From Comamonadaceae bacterium UBA4962 (lineage in GTDB: Bacteria; Pseudomonadota; Gammaproteobacteria; Burkholderiales; Burkholderiaceae_C): DNA of 64,000 nucleotides. The notes beneath the pieces were generated by a model, which did not search any database, was not told the origin of the DNA, and saw only the letters and a list, made by a program, of their open reading frames with translations. A program made the position numbers and the translations under genes. Where the stretch lies: assembly GCA_002397315.1 (NCBI GenBank), contig DHAE01000020.1, positions 253,994 to 317,993 of the forward strand. Reading direction: 5' to 3'. Position 1 is the first letter of the stretch. Every line of letters starts with the position of its first letter. This document shows, piece by piece, positions 32,480-41,217 of this stretch.

Positions 32480-33879
32480 GCGGGCACCTGCGAAGGCTCG
32501 AAGCCCGGGTAGCCTGCGGTCGCTTCTTCGGCGCGGCGATCGAGCACGGCGAGGATGCGCGTGCCGCCGCGGCCGGAGGCGATGGCGAATCGGCCGCCCA
32601 GTCCCTCGATGCGCTCGCGCATGTTGCGCAGGCCGATGCCGCCCTGGCCGTCGCGCTGCACGCGCTGCATGTCGAAGCCCCGCCCGTCGTCGCGCACCGA
32701 CAGGCTCACGCGCCAGCGCGTGAACCGCAGCGCCACCTCCACGCGCGAAGCCCCGGCGTGCATGCGCGCATTGGTCAGCGCCTCCTGGGCGATGCGGAAG
32801 AGCGCCGTGCCGTGGCTGGTGGGCAGGGGGCCTGCCGGGCCGCGCAGCACGAAGCGCACGTCGAACGTGCCCTGTTCCTTCACCTCCTGCACCATCAGTG
32901 CGAGGGCGGGGGCCAGGCCGAGGTCGTCGAGCAGCGCCGGCCGCAGGCCGTGCGAGACGCGGCGGATCTCCAGCAGCGCGTCGTTCAGCCGCGCCAGCCC
33001 CTGGTCCAGCATCTCGCGCGGCACCGGGGCCGCGCGGCCCGTCCACTGCACCTGCGCCGTCTCCAGCAGGAACTTGGAGGACACGAGCACCTGCACCACG
33101 CCGTCGTGCAGTTCGCGCGCCACGCGCACGCGCTCTTCTTCCTGCGAATGCACCACGCGCTGCGCGAGCCGGCGCAGCTTGGCGCTGGACACGCGGTGGT
33201 CGCTCAGGTTGAGCGCGAGCCCCGCGAGGCCGATGAGCACGATGCACAGCGCGGCGATCGCGTAGATGCGGCGCTGCGTGCCGCCGATGTTCTCCTGAGC
33301 GGCGCGGTCGATGTGGCGCAGCGTTTCCTGCACGTCGTCGAGGTAGAGCCCCGTGCCGATCACCCATTCCCAGCCGGGCATCGTCGTGACGTAGGCGAGC
33401 TTGGGCACGGTCAGGCGCGACGACGGTTTCTGCCACGGGTAGCGCACCATGCCGCCGCCCTCGCGCGCCCGCGCCAGGATGAGGTTCGCGGGGGCCTCGC
33501 TGCGCGGGTCGCCCGGATCGCACAGGTCCACGCCCGACAGGCCCATGTGCCGCGCATCCAGCAGCACGTTGCCTTCGCGGTCGTAGACGAAGAAGTAGCC
33601 GTCCTTGCCGAACTGCATGCGCGCGAGCAGGGCCAGGGCCTGCCGCTGGCGTTCGGCGGCATCGGCCTCGTCGGCGGCGATGCGCGCCAGCGCGCTCTGC
33701 GCGAGCTGCACGTACTGGCGCAGCTCGGTCTCCTTGCTGTGCAGATATGCGGCCTCCACCAGTTCGCGCTCCTGCTGGGCGAGTTTCAGGGTCTGGTGGC
33801 GCGCGGTGACGGCCACGGAGCCGAGGGCCAGCAGGATGGGCAGGGTGGACAGCAGCAGGAGCTTCAACCGCAATTGCAT
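32476..33879 (-). CDS. Sensor histidine kinase with periplasmic single Cache domain (HisKA_3)
   Basis: 467 residues. Membrane segments near 8-25 and 205-225 bracket a periplasmic sCache_2 domain (KDGYFFVYDREGNVLLDARH, PKLAYVTTMPGWEWVIGTGLY). The HisKA_3 dimerisation motif has H258 in RELHDGVVQVL, followed by a HATPase domain (FRIAQEALTNARMHA, DDGRGFD, GGIGLRNMRERIEGLGG). sCache_2 sensors commonly detect small organic acids. Cognate regulator at 31811. The 601 bp before its start contain no gene. Confidence 0.94.
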   Translation of the reverse strand: MQLRLKLLLLSTLPILLALGSVAVTARHQTLKLAQQERELVEAAYLHSKETELRQYVQLAQSALARIAADEADAAERQRQALALLARMQFGKDGYFFVYDREGNVLLDARHMGLSGVDLCDPGDPRSEAPANLILARAREGGGMVRYPWQKPSSRLTVPKLAYVTTMPGWEWVIGTGLYLDDVQETLRHIDRAAQENIGGTQRRIYAIAALCIVLIGLAGLALNLSDHRVSSAKLRRLAQRVVHSQEEERVRVARELHDGVVQVLVSSKFLLETAQVQWTGRAAPVPREMLDQGLARLNDALLEIRRVSHGLRPALLDDLGLAPALALMVQEVKEQGTFDVRFVLRGPAGPLPTSHGTALFRIAQEALTNARMHAGASRVEVALRFTRWRVSLSVRDDGRGFDMQRVQRDGQGGIGLRNMRERIEGLGGRFAIASGRGGTRILAVLDRRAEEATAGYPGFEPSQVPA

Positions 33880-34480
33880 GGGGTTTTTTCTCTCGGATGT
33901 GGGGGGACTATCCGCCGCGCAGGGTGGAAGTCAATGGGGTTATGTCCAGGCCCGCCGCGGTATTCCGAACGGCGGTGACAAGCTGTTAATGCGGTCGAGC
34001 ATGCCAATATCTCCCCTGGTGCATGGATGCACTACGAATTGTTACTATGTCGCGCGGCCAGGTGGATAACGGGGGTAAATCGCACCGGTGTGGTGATATT
34101 CGTACCTGCATCGGTGCGGAAACCGCCTTCGGTATCCGCCCTGCCCGTTGCCGGTGCATGCGCCGGAGCCTGCAGGGCGGCATGGCGCCTGGCTGCGCGG
34201 GTCGATCGTGCATTGCAGGATGCATGCCGGAATCCCGCTTGCGTAGTACTGCGCAGGCCGATCTGCGTAATGCTGCGTAAGGGAAAAATGTGCTTTCGCC
34301 GGGCCTGCCGGAGGCCCAGAATGACTTCGCGCTTTCCGTTTTACCGATGGTGTCCGTTCGATTGGCGGCGATTATCGGCAGGAAGGCCAAGGCGGTATGG
34401 AATGGTGCCGGGGCGGTCCGCAAGGCAGGACGGCTGGATATTCCATGCCATGGTGTGCGTCATTCAATCGAAGGAATGTC
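33880..34480. other. 601 bp regulatory gap between divergent genes
   Basis: Lower-GC stretch with no convincing gene: open frames here lack family sequence and good ribosome sites. It contains the palindrome at 34240 and clustered TGCGTA elements, and presumably the promoters of the kinase gene (left) and the RidA gene (right). Confidence 0.7.
34240..34283. promoter_or_regulatory. Palindrome and repeated TGCGTA elements
   Basis: TGCGTAGTACTGCGCA (34240-34255) is a 16-base palindrome with one mismatched pair. TGCGTAATGC (34264) and TGCGTAAGGG (34274) follow, spaced ten bases, about one helical turn. This looks like a cluster of regulator sites about 200 bases before the RidA gene. Confidence 0.4.
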
Positions 34481-34951
34481 ATGGATATTCGGTATCCCCT
34501 CGCCAGGCGCCTGGCGACTTGCACGGCCCTGGCGGCGGCCGCGCTGCTGGCGGGCTGCGCCGCGCCCGCCCAGCGGCAGGTGCTGTCCACCACGCAGATC
34601 TATCCCGCGATCGGCCCGTACTCGCAGATGGTGGCGCACGGCAGCACGATCTATTTCTCCGGCGTGCTGCCGCTCAATGCCGCCGGCAACGCGGTGCAGG
34701 GCACCACCATCGAGGAGCAGACCCGCGCCGTGCTCGACTTCATCGGCGCCAAGCTGCGCTCGCAGGGGCTGTCGTACGAAGACGTGCTCTCCACCACGGT
34801 CTACATGAAGGACCTGGGCGAATTCGCCGCCATGAACAAGGTGTACGGCGAGTACTTCCGCAGCGCGGCGCCCGCGCGCGCCACGGTGGAGGTCGCTCGG
34901 CTGCCGCGCGACGTGAAGATCGAAATCGCCGCCATCGTCGGGCGCCGCTGA
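34481..34951 (+). CDS. RidA family protein with lipoprotein signal
   Basis: 156 residues. The N terminus (ARRLATCTALAAAALLAGC) is a clear signal sequence with lipobox LAGC, Cys about 24, so it is predicted to be an exported lipoprotein. The rest is a RidA/YjgF domain: IYPAIGPYSQMVAHGSTIYFSGVLPLN (in pieces), RAVLDFIGAKLRSQGL, STTVYMKDLGEFAAMN, and PARATVEVARLPRDVKIEIAAIVG, including the Arg that contacts substrate carboxylate. RidA hydrolyses reactive enamines/imines made by PLP enzymes, normally in the cytoplasm. The next gene, 34 bases on, is a Tat-exported PLP enzyme, which gives this one a partner outside the cytoplasm. Confidence 0.9.
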   Translation: MDIRYPLARRLATCTALAAAALLAGCAAPAQRQVLSTTQIYPAIGPYSQMVAHGSTIYFSGVLPLNAAGNAVQGTTIEEQTRAVLDFIGAKLRSQGLSYEDVLSTTVYMKDLGEFAAMNKVYGEYFRSAAPARATVEVARLPRDVKIEIAAIVGRR

Positions 34952-34985
34952 AAGCGTTCGCAGTCCCCCTTCCAGGAGCATTCCC

Positions 34986-36461
34986 ATGATCGAAACCTCT
35001 CCCATGGCGGCCGCCGGCGCTGCCCGCGATGTCCTCGTGCAGCCCGAGTCCGCCGGCCTGGCGCGCTGGAGCGCCAAGCGCCGCGACTTTTTGCGCATGA
35101 TGGGCTACGGCGCGGGCGCCGCCACGCTCGGGCCCCTGGTCGCCGCCTGCGGCAGCAGCGGCGCGCAGACGGCCTCCGAGGCGCTGCGCGCGCAGCTCGT
35201 GCGCGACGAGGCCTTCTGGAGCGGCGTGCAGGACATGTTCGTCCTCAAGCCCGAGAAGACCTACATGAACATCGGCACGGGCGGCTCCATGCCCAAGCTG
35301 GTGCTCGACGTCTTCGACGGCGAGAACCGCAAGAAGGCCGCCGACTCGGGCAGCGGCTACGGCAACCTGCTCGACCTGCGCAAGCAGGTGGCGCCGGGCT
35401 TCGGCGTGGATGCGGACGAGCTGGCGTTTTCCGCCAACACGTCCTCGGGCATGTGCCATGCCATCCTCGGCATCGACTGGCAGCGCGGCGACGTGGTCGT
35501 GACCACCAACCACGAGCACGGCGGCGGCGACACGCCGCTCAGGATCGCCACCGACCGCTACGGCATCGAGGTCTCGCGCATCGAGATGCCCGTGGGCAAC
35601 AACCAGACCGCCGCCACCTACGTGAACCTGTTCGACGAGCGCATCCGCGCGCTCAAGGCCCAGGGCAAGCGCGTGCGCGCGATGATGTGGTCGTCGCCCA
35701 CCTACAAGACCGGCACCATGCTGCCGATCGCCGACCTGATGGGCGTGGTGAAGGCGCACGAACTGATCAGCATCGTGGACGGCGCCCACCTGCCGGGCAT
35801 GATGGCCTACAACTACGCCGAGCTGGGCATGGACTTCATGTCCGGCGCCGGGCACAAGTGGCAGTGCGGCCCGGGCTCCACCGGCATCCTGATCGTGCGC
35901 AACAAGATGCGCGCCTCCAACCCGCTGCCGCTGCCCAAGTGGTACCCCATCCACACCAGTTCCTACGCCGCGAAGGACCGCACCACCAGCGGCACCGAGA
36001 CCTACGACATCGCCGCCACCATCACGAGCTGCGGCAGCCTGCACACGCCGATGTTCATGGCGCTCGCGCAGGCCTGCGCGCAGTGGGACGGCATCGGGCG
36101 CAAGAAGATCGAGACCTACGACCTCACGCTCTCGTCCTACCTCAAGGAGAAGATCGCCGAGCGCTGGGGCGTCGATGCGCTGTACTCGCCCAAGGACGAT
36201 CCGAAGCTGCTGTCCGCGCTCACGTCCTTCAACCCGTTCCCCAACAAGGCGGACGTGATGAACGCGCAGAAGTCCACCGCCTTCGTCGCGCGCATGCTGA
36301 GCGACTATCCGCAGGGCTTCGTGATCCGCAACGCCGATTTCCCCGTCATCGGCGCGCCGGCCAACCACTACGGCATCCGCGTCTCCACCCATCTCTGGCA
36401 CGACGCGCGCGACATCGATCTGCTGGTCGATGCGATGTGGGAACTCTCGCGCAAGATCTGA
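34986..36461 (+). CDS. Tat-exported class V aminotransferase (isopenicillin N epimerase-like)
   Basis: 491 residues. An extended N terminus holds a twin-arginine motif KRRDFLRMM (Arg 32-33), a hydrophobic stretch and a lipobox-like LVAAC (Cys 55). Then a PLP fold: NTSSGM near 151, the PLP-contacting DGAH (265-268), and the PLP lysine K291 in GAGHKWQCG. The C-terminal domain ends VSTHLWHDARDIDLL. Export of a folded, cofactor-loaded enzyme fits the Tat route. The class includes desulfurases, epimerases and lyases; the reaction cannot be told. It forms a two-gene unit with the RidA lipoprotein and ends at a strong terminator. Confidence 0.88.
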   Translation: MIETSPMAAAGAARDVLVQPESAGLARWSAKRRDFLRMMGYGAGAATLGPLVAACGSSGAQTASEALRAQLVRDEAFWSGVQDMFVLKPEKTYMNIGTGGSMPKLVLDVFDGENRKKAADSGSGYGNLLDLRKQVAPGFGVDADELAFSANTSSGMCHAILGIDWQRGDVVVTTNHEHGGGDTPLRIATDRYGIEVSRIEMPVGNNQTAATYVNLFDERIRALKAQGKRVRAMMWSSPTYKTGTMLPIADLMGVVKAHELISIVDGAHLPGMMAYNYAELGMDFMSGAGHKWQCGPGSTGILIVRNKMRASNPLPLPKWYPIHTSSYAAKDRTTSGTETYDIAATITSCGSLHTPMFMALAQACAQWDGIGRKKIETYDLTLSSYLKEKIAERWGVDALYSPKDDPKLLSALTSFNPFPNKADVMNAQKSTAFVARMLSDYPQGFVIRNADFPVIGAPANHYGIRVSTHLWHDARDIDLLVDAMWELSRKI

Positions 36462-36485
36462 TGCCGGCCCTGCCGGGGCCATGAA

Positions 36486-36519
36486 AAAAGAGCGCGGGAA
36501 TCGCTTCCCGCGCTCTTTT
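36486..36519. terminator. Strong bidirectional terminator
   Basis: A perfect 15-bp stem (AAAAGAGCGCGGGAA / TTCCCGCGCTCTTTT) with a TCGC loop, between convergent genes (aminotransferase and porin). It has A and T tracts on both sides, so it works in both directions. Confidence 0.92.
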
Positions 36520-36541
36520 GCCTTGGAGAAAAACCGCAGGA

Positions 36542-37567
36542 TCAGAACCGGTGGCGGATGCCCAGGCCGATGCTGTTGCCCGTGCTGCGCGCGGTGATGC
36601 GGTCGTTCATCAGCATCGCGTAGACGTCGGTGCGCTTGGACACGAAGTGGTCGTAGCCCAGGGTGAAGGTCTTGCGGTCCATGTCGGTCTGGGTCATCTC
36701 GGTCTTCACCCACTCGACCAGCACCTTGCCGGACGGGCCCACGGGCACGGAGGCGCCGACCTGCATCGTCTTGGCCTTGTTGTCGCTGTTGTCCGCCTTG
36801 GCCTCGCCGTAGCTCAGGAAGGGCTTGACCACGCCGAAGTCGTAGGCGCCCAGCAGCATCCAGTCCTTCTTGGTGGTGCCGAGGTAGGCGCCCTGGCCGG
36901 GGTTGGCGATCTGGTCGCGCTCGTAGAAGCCGGTCAGCGTCAGCGGGCCGCCGAAGTAGAAGAAGTTCGCGCCCACGTTCTTGCGGCCGTTGTTGCCCGC
37001 CTGCTCGCCGAACTGGTACTGGATGTTGGCCGAGAAGCCGCCGATCTTCGGCGTGCTGTAGACGAGCTGGTTGCTCCAGCCGGTGTCGGACGGCGTCGTC
37101 GCCGTCCAGCCCGTGCCGTTGAAGAGCGGCACGTTCATGTGCAGGATCAGCGGCGAGAACGTGAACGAATCGCCCAGCGGGTTGCCCACCACGGACGGCA
37201 GGAAGTTGGGCGCCATCCAGCGGCCCAGCAGCACGGAGCCGAAGTCGCCCGACAGGCTCACGTTCGCATCGCGCGAGAAGAACGTGTCGTTCGCGAAACG
37301 GCCCTGCGTGCCGGTGTCGACCTGCAGGAACGAGGTGAGCTGGAAGCTGGCCTTCAGGCCGCCACCCAGGTCTTCCGTGCCCTTGAAGCCGAACCACGAG
37401 GTGGTCAGGCCGCCGCTGTTGACCACCGAGCGGCGGTCCGCGTCACCGGCCATCTTCATGGAGCCCACGTAGGCATCCGACAGGCCCGTGAGCTGGACCG
37501 AGCTTTGGGCGTGGGCGCCGGCGGCGCACAGCAGTGCGGCGCTCACGGCGATCAGGTTTTTTTTCAT
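36542..37567 (-). CDS. Gram-negative porin (Burkholderiales type)
   Basis: 341 residues with signal peptide MKKNLIAVSAALLCAAGAHAQ and a 16-strand outer-membrane porin pattern: SVQLTGLSDAYVGS, WFGFKGTEDLGGGLKASFQL, FSRDANVSLSGDFGSVLLGR, and a C-terminal strand ending GIRHRF with terminal Phe, the outer-membrane insertion signal. Non-specific or weakly selective channel. Divergent from the Crp-type regulator gene (258 bases). Start chosen at the signal peptide. Confidence 0.95.
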   Translation of the reverse strand: MKKNLIAVSAALLCAAGAHAQSSVQLTGLSDAYVGSMKMAGDADRRSVVNSGGLTTSWFGFKGTEDLGGGLKASFQLTSFLQVDTGTQGRFANDTFFSRDANVSLSGDFGSVLLGRWMAPNFLPSVVGNPLGDSFTFSPLILHMNVPLFNGTGWTATTPSDTGWSNQLVYSTPKIGGFSANIQYQFGEQAGNNGRKNVGANFFYFGGPLTLTGFYERDQIANPGQGAYLGTTKKDWMLLGAYDFGVVKPFLSYGEAKADNSDNKAKTMQVGASVPVGPSGKVLVEWVKTEMTQTDMDRKTFTLGYDHFVSKRTDVYAMLMNDRITARSTGNSIGLGIRHRF

Positions 37568-37825
37568 GGGATTCCCGTCCACAACGATAGACACAAAAGA
37601 AGAGAAGGAAGAGGACCCCGGTGCGGTCAGGAATCCGCCTTCGGGGAGGAAATGTAACCAGCAATTACCGTGCCGGTTCACTTGTCTGCGGAATGGGCGC
37701 CGTGGTGCGGCAAGAATGCGACACGGCCATGCCTGCCCGGCATTCCGCCGTCCCGCAGGGCGCAGGCGCGGCCCCTTTGACCTCGCTCAACACGCCGGGC
37801 GCCCGGGCGCGCCACAGTGCGCAGC

Positions 37826-38449
37826 ATGTTCCCCCTCCCTTCCATCGATTCTTCCGTGCCGTGCGAGGTGGCCGCCACCGGCCAACTGCTGCGCCAGCGT
37901 CGCCAGCAGTCCGCCTCGGTGCTGCACCTCGACAGCGGCCGCGTGGTGTTCGGCGTGCGCGAGGAAGGACAGCTGCGGCACCAGCTCGGTGCGGTGGACG
38001 GCCCGTTCTGGCTCGATGCCGCATCGGCCCTGCTCGGACAGCCCTGCCCGGTGGACATGGTGGCCGATTCGCGCGTGCAATTGCGCCGCGTGCCGCTGGA
38101 GGCCTTCCAGGCCGAGGTGGCACTGCTGCCGGCCACGGTGCAGCGGCTGGTGCGCGACATGGCCGCCGGCTACCTGCAGCAGACCGAACTGGCGGTGAGC
38201 CGCCTTGCGCAGGACGCGGAATCCCGCTGCGCCCAGTGGCTGCTGCGCCATGCGGAACCGGGCGACGGCGGCGCGCTGCGCGTGACCCTGAGCCAGCGCA
38301 AACGCCTCATCGCGGCGCAGCTCGGCATCGCCCCCGAGACCTTCTCGCGCGTGCTGCGCCACCTGCGCGAGCACGGCCTCGTCGCCGGCACCGGCAACGT
38401 GCTCGTGCTGCCGCAGCCCGGGGAGCTGCGGATGGTGGCCGGGGGCTGA
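37826..38449 (+). CDS. Crp/Fnr family transcriptional regulator
   Basis: 207 residues. A cupin-like sensor half (about 15-115) is followed by a long dimer helix and a C-terminal winged helix with LSQRKRLIAAQLGIAPETFSRVLRHLREHGLV in pieces. No N-terminal Cys cluster of Fnr and no clear cAMP-contacting Arg/Glu phosphate cassette, so the ligand is open. ATG 37826 preferred over an in-frame GTG 9 bases upstream. It diverges from the porin gene, which it might regulate. Confidence 0.88.
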   Translation: MFPLPSIDSSVPCEVAATGQLLRQRRQQSASVLHLDSGRVVFGVREEGQLRHQLGAVDGPFWLDAASALLGQPCPVDMVADSRVQLRRVPLEAFQAEVALLPATVQRLVRDMAAGYLQQTELAVSRLAQDAESRCAQWLLRHAEPGDGGALRVTLSQRKRLIAAQLGIAPETFSRVLRHLREHGLVAGTGNVLVLPQPGELRMVAGG

Positions 38450-38704
38450 GGCACCGGTCGCGGGGCGCGGTCCACACCGTGGGTGCGGATCGCGTGGCTG
38501 CCGGGCCGGGAGGCGTTGGCGGCCCGCGTGGCAATCCGGATTCTCCCCAGCGCGCTCCCCGGGTTCTACCCCACCCCCGGGCGCAGGGGGCTGCGTATAG
38601 TGGCCCGAGACGCCCGCGGCAACGGCCGCGGGACGATCGCCCTGCAGCATGCCCCGCGACACACCGACCTCCCGCCCCGCATGCGCACCCTGCCGGGAGC
38701 GCGC

Positions 38705-40960
38705 ATGACCCGCCCGACGGCCGCGCCCGTGGCCGCCCGCATGCGCCTGCGCCCGTTCGCGACCGTGCACGACGGCCGGGAGGGCGGCTGGCACATGCCG
38801 GGACCTCTGGTGCTGCGCATGATCGCGGCCGCGGTGGTGGCCGTGCTGCTCGCCGGCGGGCTGGCCGCCTGGCTGGTGGCACGCTCGGCGCAGCATGAGG
38901 CGCTGGAACGCCTCATGGAGCGTCAGAAGGACGAAGTCGAGGCGGTCGCCCTGCTGCTGTCCGGCAAGATCGAGCAGAACCAGCGCGTGCTGGCCACGCT
39001 GGCGGAGAGCCTTCCCGCGGCCTTGCTGGAGTCGCCCGACGCGCTCGACGGGGTGCTGCGGCAGGACCTGCCCGCCGCCCGGTTCTTCGATGCCCTGCAG
39101 ATCGCCCGGCGGGACGGCAGCCTGAGCCTGCAGTGGCAGAACGGACGCCTGCACGAAGGCGCGCAGCTGGACCCCGCCGAGCGGGACCAGCTGCGGCGCA
39201 CCCTGCTCGAGGGCAAGCCGCTGGTGTCCGGCGTGATCGGCAACACGCCCGCGGACGGACGCATCATGTTCAGCCTGCCCCTGCGCACCGCGGAGGACGG
39301 GGCCGCCGTGCAGGGGGCGCTCGCCGGCACGCTGCGGCTGCAGTCGCAGGGGCTGCTGCCGCCGTCGATGGCGCTGCCGGCGCGTGCCGATTCGAAGCTG
39401 GTGGTCTTCACGCGCGACGGCACCATCCTGTCGCACCCCGACGCATCGCGCGTGCTCGGCCGGGTCGGTGACGAGGACGGCCTGGCCCAGGTCTACGACA
39501 AGGCGCTGCAGGGCGGCCAGGCCGCGGTGGCGGGACGGGGGGTTTCGGAGGTGGTGGGCGGCCACGTGGTGAGCGTGGCGGGCATGCCGCTGCCGCAGTG
39601 GCTGGTGGCGCGCGTGAGCGATGGCGGATCCTCCGGGCCCGATCTGGCAACGGGCTGGCGGCAGCGGGGAATCGGACGTGCCGCCATGGCCACGGTCTGC
39701 GCGGCGCTGCTGGCCGCCGTGGCCATCGCCTGCTTCGCGCAGCCGCTGGCGCGGGTCTGCCGGCGGGCGGCGCGCGCGGGCGGCGCCGGCCTGTCCGGCG
39801 ATACCCCCTGGCCGCGCGGTGCCGGCGAGGTGGACGCGATCGCGCACGCCTGCCGATCGCTCGCCGACGACTTGCGCACGGCGCGGCGGGAGGCCGACAT
39901 GCTGCAGGACCGCTTCCAGGCGGTGCTCGACCATGCGCCCGCCGGCATCGTCATCACGCGGGCCGGCATGCTGGAGGTGGTGGGCATGGAGGCCTGCCGC
40001 CTGCTGGGCTACGAGCCGCACGAGCTCCAGGGGCAGCCTGCACGGCGGCTCTACGCGAGCGATGCGGCCTACACGGAGCTGGGCCGGCGGGTGCGTGCCG
40101 AATTCGCGGCGCACGGTGCCTTCGATGGCGACGTGTGCTTCCTGCGCAAGGACGGAGGGGCGGTCTGGGCGCGCGTGCTTGGCCGCGCCGTGCGCGATGG
40201 CGGCACGGCGGAGGCGAACGGCACGGTGTGGATGCTGGAAGATCTGACCGCGGCGCGCGAGGCCCGGCGCCAGCGCGACTGGCCGGCAGGGCACGATCCG
40301 CTCACCCAGCTGGCCAACCGCGAGGCGTTCCGCCAGCGGCTCTACGCCCTGCTCAGCGACCACGCGCAACGGCCCACCGTGGTGCAGCCGCCGCACCAGG
40401 ACGGTGCCGGCAACGGCATGGCCGGCGTGCCGGCCGATGCCACCGGCGGGTGGCCGGCGGACGGGGGGGCCGGCGCTGGCGACGGGCTCCATGCCGCGGA
40501 GGCCGACGGGGCCGGGGTGATGCTCTTCCTCGACCTGGACCATTTCACCGTCGTGAACGCCATCGCCGGGCACGACGCCGGCGACGACGTGCTGCGCCAC
40601 GTGGGCCGCCTCATCGAGAACCAGGTCCGGCACGTGGGCTGGGCCGCCCGCCTGGGCGGCGACGAGTTCGCGGTGGTGCTGCCGGGCTGCGCGCTCGCAC
40701 GCGGCATGGCCATCGCCACGCAGCTCTGCGCGGCGGTGCACGCCTGGGAGCCGGCCTATGCCGGCCGCACCTACACCCTGGGCGTGAGCATCGGCCTGGT
40801 ACCGCTGGACGGCAGCACCTACGACGTCTCGGCCGTGCTCCATGCCGCCGACATGGCCTGCTACGAGGCCAAGCGCGCGGGCCGCAACCGGGTCGAGGTG
40901 CGCCGGCTGCGGCCGGAGCGCCAGGGGGCTTCTGCCTCTGGGAGTGCCGAGGCGTATTGA
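38705..40960 (+). CDS. Membrane diguanylate cyclase with periplasmic sensor, PAS and GGDEF domains
   Basis: About 751 residues. Two membrane segments (about 38-60 and 320-340) flank a dCache-like periplasmic domain (SKLVVFTRDGTILSHPDASRVLG in pieces). A PAS domain (about 400-510; FQAVLDHAPAGIVI) precedes GGDEF (about 520-735) with LGGDEFAVVL, so the active site is intact. The inhibitory RxxD site five residues upstream reads RHVG and lacks the Asp. About 50 low-complexity Gly/Ala residues are inserted after the first GGDEF helix. Several in-frame ATGs exist; 38705 has a GGGAG site ahead of it. It makes cyclic di-GMP. Confidence 0.88.
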   Translation: MTRPTAAPVAARMRLRPFATVHDGREGGWHMPGPLVLRMIAAAVVAVLLAGGLAAWLVARSAQHEALERLMERQKDEVEAVALLLSGKIEQNQRVLATLAESLPAALLESPDALDGVLRQDLPAARFFDALQIARRDGSLSLQWQNGRLHEGAQLDPAERDQLRRTLLEGKPLVSGVIGNTPADGRIMFSLPLRTAEDGAAVQGALAGTLRLQSQGLLPPSMALPARADSKLVVFTRDGTILSHPDASRVLGRVGDEDGLAQVYDKALQGGQAAVAGRGVSEVVGGHVVSVAGMPLPQWLVARVSDGGSSGPDLATGWRQRGIGRAAMATVCAALLAAVAIACFAQPLARVCRRAARAGGAGLSGDTPWPRGAGEVDAIAHACRSLADDLRTARREADMLQDRFQAVLDHAPAGIVITRAGMLEVVGMEACRLLGYEPHELQGQPARRLYASDAAYTELGRRVRAEFAAHGAFDGDVCFLRKDGGAVWARVLGRAVRDGGTAEANGTVWMLEDLTAAREARRQRDWPAGHDPLTQLANREAFRQRLYALLSDHAQRPTVVQPPHQDGAGNGMAGVPADATGGWPADGGAGAGDGLHAAEADGAGVMLFLDLDHFTVVNAIAGHDAGDDVLRHVGRLIENQVRHVGWAARLGGDEFAVVLPGCALARGMAIATQLCAAVHAWEPAYAGRTYTLGVSIGLVPLDGSTYDVSAVLHAADMACYEAKRAGRNRVEVRRLRPERQGASASGSAEAY

Positions 40961-41062
40961 ACGTGTCGTCCTGCGGCAGCGAGACAAACCGGCGATATGC
41001 AGGCGAGAACGTCTTGCCTAGCGTGGCCCGGATGACATGTCCATAGCCATTGTGGAAACATT

Positions 41063-41078
41063 CTGTTCTTCGGAACAG
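41063..41078. terminator. Hairpin with UUCG tetraloop after the diguanylate cyclase gene
   Basis: CTGTTC-TTCG-GAACAG: 6-bp perfect stem with a very stable tetraloop, about 100 bases past the stop. There is no U tract, so it is either a weak terminator or an RNA end-protecting stem. Confidence 0.4.
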
Positions 41079-41171
41079 GGGGCGTTCCATGCCTCGAAAA
41101 AGGCGACTGTATGGGGCATAGTGCGTGGCGCGTGCGGGGTGCCGCATCCGGCGCTTACAGATGCAGGCGGT

Positions 41172-41189
41172 CTGCTGCTGCTGCTGCTG
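41172..41189. repeat. Six tandem CTG triplets
   Basis: Perfect (CTG)6 run in the leader of the caspase-like gene, 29-46 bases before its start. Function not evident. Confidence 0.85.
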
Positions 41190-41217
41190 CGTGTGCTTCA
41201 CAAGAGGAACAAAAAGA

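Noticed and set aside
33986..34423. A 145-codon minus-strand open frame in the long gap
   Set aside because: No ribosome site, no recognisable fold, irregular composition; it overlaps the operator-like elements.
41172..41189. (CTG)6 as a phase-variation tract
   Set aside because: It lies outside the coding region chosen and a triplet unit would not shift frame; no sign of a promoter spacer role.
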